Origin: an uncultured Lachnospiraceae bacterium
GTDB taxonomy: Bacteria; Bacillota; Clostridia; Lachnospirales; Lachnospiraceae
Direction of reading: 5' to 3'
Assembly (NCBI GenBank): GCA_902776305.1
Contig: CACYPS010000021.1
Location: forward strand, 1-52,934
DNA: 52,934 nucleotides
Shown here: positions 48,950-52,934 of the stretch, piece after piece
Numbering within the stretch: position 1 is the stretch's first letter
How the letters are laid out: every line of letters begins with the position of its first letter
Made by a program: the position numbers and the translations under genes
Notes under the pieces: generated by a model
Databases searched by the model: none
What the model was told of the DNA's origin: nothing
Seen by the model: only the letters and a program-made list of their open reading frames with translations

Positions 48950-50164
48950 ATGAATTTTGTTTTCATATCCCCAAATTTCCCGGAAGCTTTTTCAAGGTTC
49001 TGTGTCGGACTTCACGAGAATGGTGTGAATGTTCTCGGAATCGGGGATGCACCGTATGATGAACTGAATGATGAACTTAAGTATGCCCTGACTGAATATT
49101 TTAAGGTGGATACTCTGGAGAGTTATGACCAGATGGTCCGTGCAATGGGGTATTTTACTTTTCACTATGGCAAGATTGACTGGGTCGAGAGTAACAACGA
49201 ATACTGGATGGAGCAGGATGCAGCCCTCCGCACGGATTTTAACATCACGACCGGTTTGAAGTCAGACGAGATCGTGCGCTTCCGCAGCAAATCCGAGATG
49301 AAGAAATACTATGCGAAGGCTGGCGTCCCCACAGCAAGGTGGCATATGGTCACGGATTTGTCGGAAGGATATGCATTTGCCGAGAAGACAGGATATCCGA
49401 TCGTGGTAAAGCCGGATCGGGGAGTCGGAGCTGAGGCTACCTGGAAGCTGAACAGTGATGATGATCTTGAAGAGTTCTTCAGGAATAAGCCGACAGTTCC
49501 GTATATCATGGAGGAGTTCATAAAGGGAGAGGTCACGACCTTCGACGGCGTCTGTGATTCGAATTCCAATGTGCTTTTTGCCGCAAGCCATATAACGCCG
49601 GGTTCAATCATGGATATGGTGAATGAGGGGAAGCCATGTTTTTACTATGTGAATAAGAGTATTCCCGAGTCTGTCCGCAGCGCGGGTGAGAGAACGCTGA
49701 AGGCCTTTAAGGTCCGGAGTCGTTTCTTCCATCTTGAATTTTTCCGCCTGACAGAGGACAGGGAAGGTGTAGGCAAGCGCGGTGATATCGTCGGTCTCGA
49801 GGTGAATATGAGACCTGCCGGCGGTTTTACACCGGATATGCTGAATTTCAGCCAGAGCGCCGACTGCTTCAGAATATGGGCGGATATGATTGCATTTGAC
49901 GAGAACAGACATCCGGTCGAAGGACCTGCCCAGTATTGCATCTACTGCGGAAGACGTGACGGAATCTCCTACTATCACTCATTGGAAGATATCGGAAACA
50001 GGTTCGGCGAGAAATGCAAGATGCTGACGAGAATGCCGGATGCCCTTGCCGGTGCGATGGGTAACCAGGTGTGCATTGCCGCATTTAATACACTTGATGA
50101 GGTAGAAGACTTCGTGAAATATGCATACGGGCCCATCGAGTGTGCTTCGATCACGCGCTGGTGA
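48950..50164 (+). CDS. ATP-grasp carboxylate-amine ligase-like protein
   Basis: A 404-residue protein. The N-terminal preATP-grasp fold begins MNFVFISPNFPEAF. The ATP-grasp core shows SKSEMKKYYAKAGVPTARW, GYPIVVKPDRGVGAEATWKL (ATP-binding lysine), PYIMEEFIKGEVTTFDG and GDIVGLEVNMRPAGGFTPDM (metal-binding Glu/Asn). Such enzymes make amide or peptide bonds between an acid and an amine; the substrate is unknown. GAGAGGAAAAAT precedes the ATG. The dus gene follows after 8 bases. Confidence 0.88.
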   Translation: MNFVFISPNFPEAFSRFCVGLHENGVNVLGIGDAPYDELNDELKYALTEYFKVDTLESYDQMVRAMGYFTFHYGKIDWVESNNEYWMEQDAALRTDFNITTGLKSDEIVRFRSKSEMKKYYAKAGVPTARWHMVTDLSEGYAFAEKTGYPIVVKPDRGVGAEATWKLNSDDDLEEFFRNKPTVPYIMEEFIKGEVTTFDGVCDSNSNVLFAASHITPGSIMDMVNEGKPCFYYVNKSIPESVRSAGERTLKAFKVRSRFFHLEFFRLTEDREGVGKRGDIVGLEVNMRPAGGFTPDMLNFSQSADCFRIWADMIAFDENRHPVEGPAQYCIYCGRRDGISYYHSLEDIGNRFGEKCKMLTRMPDALAGAMGNQVCIAAFNTLDEVEDFVKYAYGPIECASITRW

Positions 50165-50172
50165 GGTGCTGC

Positions 50173-51303
50173 ATGGAGCCTGACAAGAGAACTGATCACA
50201 ACATTTATTTTGCTCCTATGGAGGGAATCACCGGCCATGTTTACAGGAGCGCACATGCACGTCACTTCAGCGGTATCGACAGATATTATCTGCCGTTTAT
50301 TGCAGCGCACGCAACGCATACCATGAAGAATAAAGAGAAGAAAGACGTAAGCCCGGCACAAAATGTCGGGCTTTGTGCAATTCCGCAGGTCCTAACTAAA
50401 AATGCGGACGATTTTCTCTGGACCGTGGATGAGCTCACCGCGCTGGGTTACCGGGAGATCAACCTTAATTTCGGCTGTCCGTCGCCGACAGTGACGTCTA
50501 AGGGAAAGGGTGCTGCTTTTCTCGGAGAACCGGATGAGCTGGACAGATTTCTGGAGAGCATCTTCGAAGAGTTGCAGCGCCACGGGCTTCTTGCCGCTGA
50601 ACGGACGGAGGTCGGAGGCGGTAGAGAACGAGACGCATCAGAACGGGCGGAAGTCTGCGACAGTAGTGAACGAAACGCATCAGAACGGACAGAAACCGGA
50701 GACGGGGGCAATCGGAATATGCATGCGGACAAAGGAGGTCTGCGGGTTTCGGTCAAGACGCGTCTCGGGGTGGAGAGGACGGATGAGTGGGAGAGAATAT
50801 TTTCAATATTTAACCGTTATCCGATCAGCGAACTGATCGTCCACGCAAGGACTATGCGGGAGTTTTATAACGGGGATACCCACATCGATACATTCGGAGA
50901 GATTCTTAGCCGAAGCCGGATCCCCGTCTGCTACAACGGAAACATTAATACCGCAGAGCAATACCGAAGTATTCTCGGGCGATTCGGGGATGATCCTCAT
51001 TTCACCGGCGTCATGATCGGCCGAGGACTGATCGCCAATCCGGCGCTTGTCCGGGAAATCAGAGGTGGAGATTCTCTTGAAGCCGCGACTCTTCGCGCTT
51101 TTCATGATGACGTTCTCGGCGGATATCTGGAAGAGCTCTCAGGGGATACCCATGTCATCAGCAAAATGAAGGAGCTCTGGTGGTACATGGGCACTATGTT
51201 CCTGAATGCTGAGAAACCGCTTAAAAGGCTCAGAAAATCGAAAACAGTGAGAGAGTACAAGGCAGCGGTCTGTGAGGTGCTGCGGTGTGAGATTCGCAGG
51301 TAG
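50173..51303 (+). CDS. tRNA-dihydrouridine synthase
   Basis: A 376-residue FMN enzyme reducing uridines of tRNA. YFAPMEGITGHVYR is the first strand; EINLNFGCPSPTVTSKGKGAAFL carries the catalytic cysteine; VSVKTRLGVE, IVHARTMREFYNG and GVMIGRGLIANPAL are typical. Residues about 143-184 are an insertion of three 14-residue near-repeats (ERTEVGGGRERDAS and variants) not found in family members. GAGGTG before 50173 selects this start. Dus subtype (A, B or C) cannot be assigned here. Confidence 0.92.
   Translation: MEPDKRTDHNIYFAPMEGITGHVYRSAHARHFSGIDRYYLPFIAAHATHTMKNKEKKDVSPAQNVGLCAIPQVLTKNADDFLWTVDELTALGYREINLNFGCPSPTVTSKGKGAAFLGEPDELDRFLESIFEELQRHGLLAAERTEVGGGRERDASERAEVCDSSERNASERTETGDGGNRNMHADKGGLRVSVKTRLGVERTDEWERIFSIFNRYPISELIVHARTMREFYNGDTHIDTFGEILSRSRIPVCYNGNINTAEQYRSILGRFGDDPHFTGVMIGRGLIANPALVREIRGGDSLEAATLRAFHDDVLGGYLEELSGDTHVISKMKELWWYMGTMFLNAEKPLKRLRKSKTVREYKAAVCEVLRCEIRR
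50599..50724 (+). repeat. 42-bp tandem repeat (three units) inside dus
   Basis: Three in-frame 42-base units encode ERTEVGGGRERDAS, ERAEVCDSSERNAS and ERTETGDGGNRNMH. GAACGGRCRGAA and GAACGAAACGCATCA-like stretches recur. The repeat lies between the catalytic cysteine region and the next core strand. Confidence 0.8.
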
Positions 51304-51356
51304 AAGTCGTCGCAATCTATCCGAATGTAGGGGATGATGTAAAGTAATGAATGTGG

Positions 51357-51362
51357 TATAAT
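51357..51362 (+). promoter_or_regulatory. extended -10 upstream of the LPG-repeat protein gene
   Basis: TGG then TATAAT (51357-51362). The -35 is weak (ATGATG). The start of the transcript would fall inside the left arm of the element at 51362. Confidence 0.5.
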
Positions 51363-51448
51363 GTATCTTATCAGAACCTGCGAAGCAGGTTCAGCAGGAT
51401 TCACGCAGTGAACCTGCGTCAGCCCCCTCAGAGGGCTGATAAGATACA
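51362..51448 (+). other. four-way-junction-like inverted repeat element
   Basis: A perfect 13-bp closing stem, TGTATCTTATCAG (51362-51374) with CTGATAAGATACA (51436-51448). It encloses three hairpins: AACCTGC-gaa-GCAGGTT (51375-51391), GCAGG-a-TTCAC with GTGAACCTGC (51394-51417) and CAGCCC with GGGCTG (51420-51438 region). It overlaps the promoter and lies between dus and the next gene. Confidence 0.65.
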
Positions 51449-51486
51449 CGGATACTTTAAACAGACGATATGCGGGGAGCTAAACT

Positions 51487-52791
51487 ATGGCTGATAAGAT
51501 TAACGGAGTACTGAATACGCCGGGCGATGGCGAAGGTATTGCCGACCTCGATTTCTTATACGAGGATATGCCTGGGCAGTATATCGATGATGTTTTGAAA
51601 TCGGAACTTCCGGGAAGCCATCTGGATCAACTTCTGTATGGTGAGCTTCCGGGAAGTCATCTCGATGTCATTCTGGAGGCACCGCTGCCGGGCGGCAGCA
51701 TGGATGAACTGCTGTATTCCCCTTTGCCGGGAGGATCTTCCTATGGTGGCGGCCGAATCGAAAACCGCAGACCGAATCAGCAGAATCACAGTGCGAATGA
51801 TGCGGAGCGGGCAAGAAGAAGAGAGCAGTTTTTTGAGAAACGCAGAGCAATAGAAGAAGAACAGAGAAAAAAGGTATTTCTGGAGTCTGTGGAGAGGGAA
51901 AGCTACGCGGAGGCACTGGCGGCTAAGAACAGATTAAGCGGTGGACCCGGGAAAGTAGCTGATGATATAGATACGCTTTGGAAAACGGTCCGTCGGAATG
52001 TTCAGGAGAGTAACTCGACGCTCAGCCGAGCCATGAACACGTCAAAGTTCGTACGGAGTCAGGCCAGAAAAGAAAAAAAGACAAAAAACACAAAAACTAC
52101 AAGAAAGATGGGACCCGTTCGTGTATTTTTGCTCATGATCTTTTTTCTGACTTTCCTGAACCGTCTCGTTATACCTCTGGTCACTCACTTCATTTCCTCC
52201 CGTCCGAGCACGCAGGTCGATACTAATGACCCGAAGGAAGACGCATTCAATATGTCGGATGAAGAGTTCAACAGTTTCTATAACGTTTACAACTCTGTAA
52301 TAGAAGAGAAATCTAAATTTAAGGAACTCTTCGATATGACGAATGAGGAGTTTGTCTCCTATTACGAGGAAAACGGCTTTGCGATGGAGATCAATCAGGA
52401 CAGGGGTATTGTTTCAGGAGGCTATTCTGAAGACACGAACTATGTGAATGTTTACAGAAATAAGGAATATCTGGATTTTTCCTGCCAGAACGTATCGCAT
52501 CAGATAGATCGGGATGTGGTGGTCAGAGCATTGTCCGGGAAGTCTACGGATTATGTGACAGAGAATCTCGGAAAGACTGCGAGTGAACTGGGTATAGATT
52601 GGGATACAATCGACAGGTTCATCAGGGCATGGGAAAACGATAATGATGTGCACTACAGTACCGACGACTTTACGATCTATTATTATGATTACGATAAATC
52701 CGGCGCTTTTTATATGTTTGGTGACGAGCAGATATATATTTCATTCGACAAAGCCGGGCAATATCTGGAGATGGTTGCAGTGTGGCAGTGA
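51487..52791 (+). CDS. single-pass membrane protein with N-terminal LPG repeats
   Basis: A 434-residue protein I do not recognise. Residues about 22-85 are five tandem 12-13 residue units ending in (L/M)PG(S/G/Q) (YIDDVLKSELPGSH, LDQLLYGELPGSH, LDVILEAPLPGGS, MDELLYSPLPGGS and a first, degenerate unit). A charged helical region (about 100-205) and a basic stretch lead to one membrane helix (about 216-236). The C-terminal domain is acidic, with two DEEF/NEEF repeats (MSDEEFNSFYNVY, MTNEEFVSYYEE), and presumably lies outside the membrane. GGGGAG precedes the ATG. Confidence 0.78.
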   Translation: MADKINGVLNTPGDGEGIADLDFLYEDMPGQYIDDVLKSELPGSHLDQLLYGELPGSHLDVILEAPLPGGSMDELLYSPLPGGSSYGGGRIENRRPNQQNHSANDAERARRREQFFEKRRAIEEEQRKKVFLESVERESYAEALAAKNRLSGGPGKVADDIDTLWKTVRRNVQESNSTLSRAMNTSKFVRSQARKEKKTKNTKTTRKMGPVRVFLLMIFFLTFLNRLVIPLVTHFISSRPSTQVDTNDPKEDAFNMSDEEFNSFYNVYNSVIEEKSKFKELFDMTNEEFVSYYEENGFAMEINQDRGIVSGGYSEDTNYVNVYRNKEYLDFSCQNVSHQIDRDVVVRALSGKSTDYVTENLGKTASELGIDWDTIDRFIRAWENDNDVHYSTDDFTIYYYDYDKSGAFYMFGDEQIYISFDKAGQYLEMVAVWQ

Positions 52792-52934
52792 GATTTATAT
52801 TCGAATTAGAGCAGCCGGAAGGTTGCATCTTAATAACTCAAACTTCCCACATGAAATATCCGAGCTGTCTTACCATTAAATAATGCATCGTCGGGACGCT
52901 TCCGCTCGGTCTCGCTGGCAGCGGCACTAATAAA

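Noticed and set aside
1-52934. CRISPR array, prophage or transposon
   Set aside because: No regularly spaced repeats, transposase, integrase or phage structural genes were found; the repeats present are hairpin elements in spacers.

Overview
The window looks like the chromosome of an anaerobic, low-to-medium GC Clostridia, most likely Lachnospiraceae-like. I infer this from strong Shine-Dalgarno sites throughout, the rpmE-DUF1385-prmC-prfA block, a GerMN lipoprotein, a WalR/WalK-like pair, a DeoR-fruK-fruA fructose operon, an anaerobic glycyl-radical-activase-like radical SAM protein, and abundant lipoproteins. I see no IS element, prophage, CRISPR array or rRNA. One tRNA gene, Leu(UAG), is present.

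Layout. 1-5.5 kb: an uncharacterised three-gene operon ending in a YbjQ-like protein, an SH3-repeat surface protein, a CxxC mini-lipoprotein followed by a radical SAM protein, and a GGDEF-PAS protein. 5.7-9 kb (minus): a very large propeller sensor fused to a SpoIIE-type phosphatase. 9-17.5 kb: cardiolipin synthase, metY, tRNA-Leu, trkA-trkH, rho and rpmE. 17.6-24 kb: DUF1385, prmC, prfA, a sugar nucleotidyltransferase, glmM and a TPR lipoprotein. 24.6-28.5 kb: the fruR-like regulator, fruK and fruA. 28.7-35.9 kb: a self-contained sulfur-amino-acid island. 36-43.2 kb: serA, an HPr-like protein, and divergent argG / argJ-argB-argD. 43.3-47.4 kb: a comEA-like lipoprotein, a response regulator, a histidine kinase and a GerMN lipoprotein. 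47.5-52.8 kb: an unknown lipoprotein (minus), an ATP-grasp ligase, a tRNA-dihydrouridine synthase and a membrane protein with an N-terminal LPG-type repeat.

The most interesting region is 28.7-35.9 kb. One minus-strand operon encodes a 547-residue lipoprotein that fuses two unrelated solute-binding domains (SBP_bac_3 type and MetQ/NlpA type). It is followed by the membrane parts of two different ABC importers (MetN-MetI, and two polar-amino-acid permeases with their own ATPase), then mnmA, which puts sulfur on tRNA. Its 400-nt leader carries a promoter overlapped by an inverted repeat, a short cysteine-rich reading frame, and an intrinsic terminator whose 5' arm is exactly complementary to a segment of that reading frame. 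The divergent Rrf2-family regulator has the same inverted repeat at its promoter but is interrupted by an in-frame TAG. I read this as a cysteine/methionine uptake operon under two layers of control, one perhaps recently lost.

A second theme is intergenic repeated structure. Family A (3 copies) is a 37-38 nt hairpin with a symmetric GAA/GAA internal loop and a conserved tandem G-U pair, upstream of metY, glmM and the response regulator. Family B (3 copies, both orientations) is a long nested terminator with an apical core CAGACATTTNCAAAT. Family C (3 copies) is a stem with compensatory changes (GACRTGCGC/GCGCAYGTC). A four-way-junction-like element sits at 51362-51448. None is explained by protein coding. 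The last 143 bases (52792-52934) show nothing I can identify.
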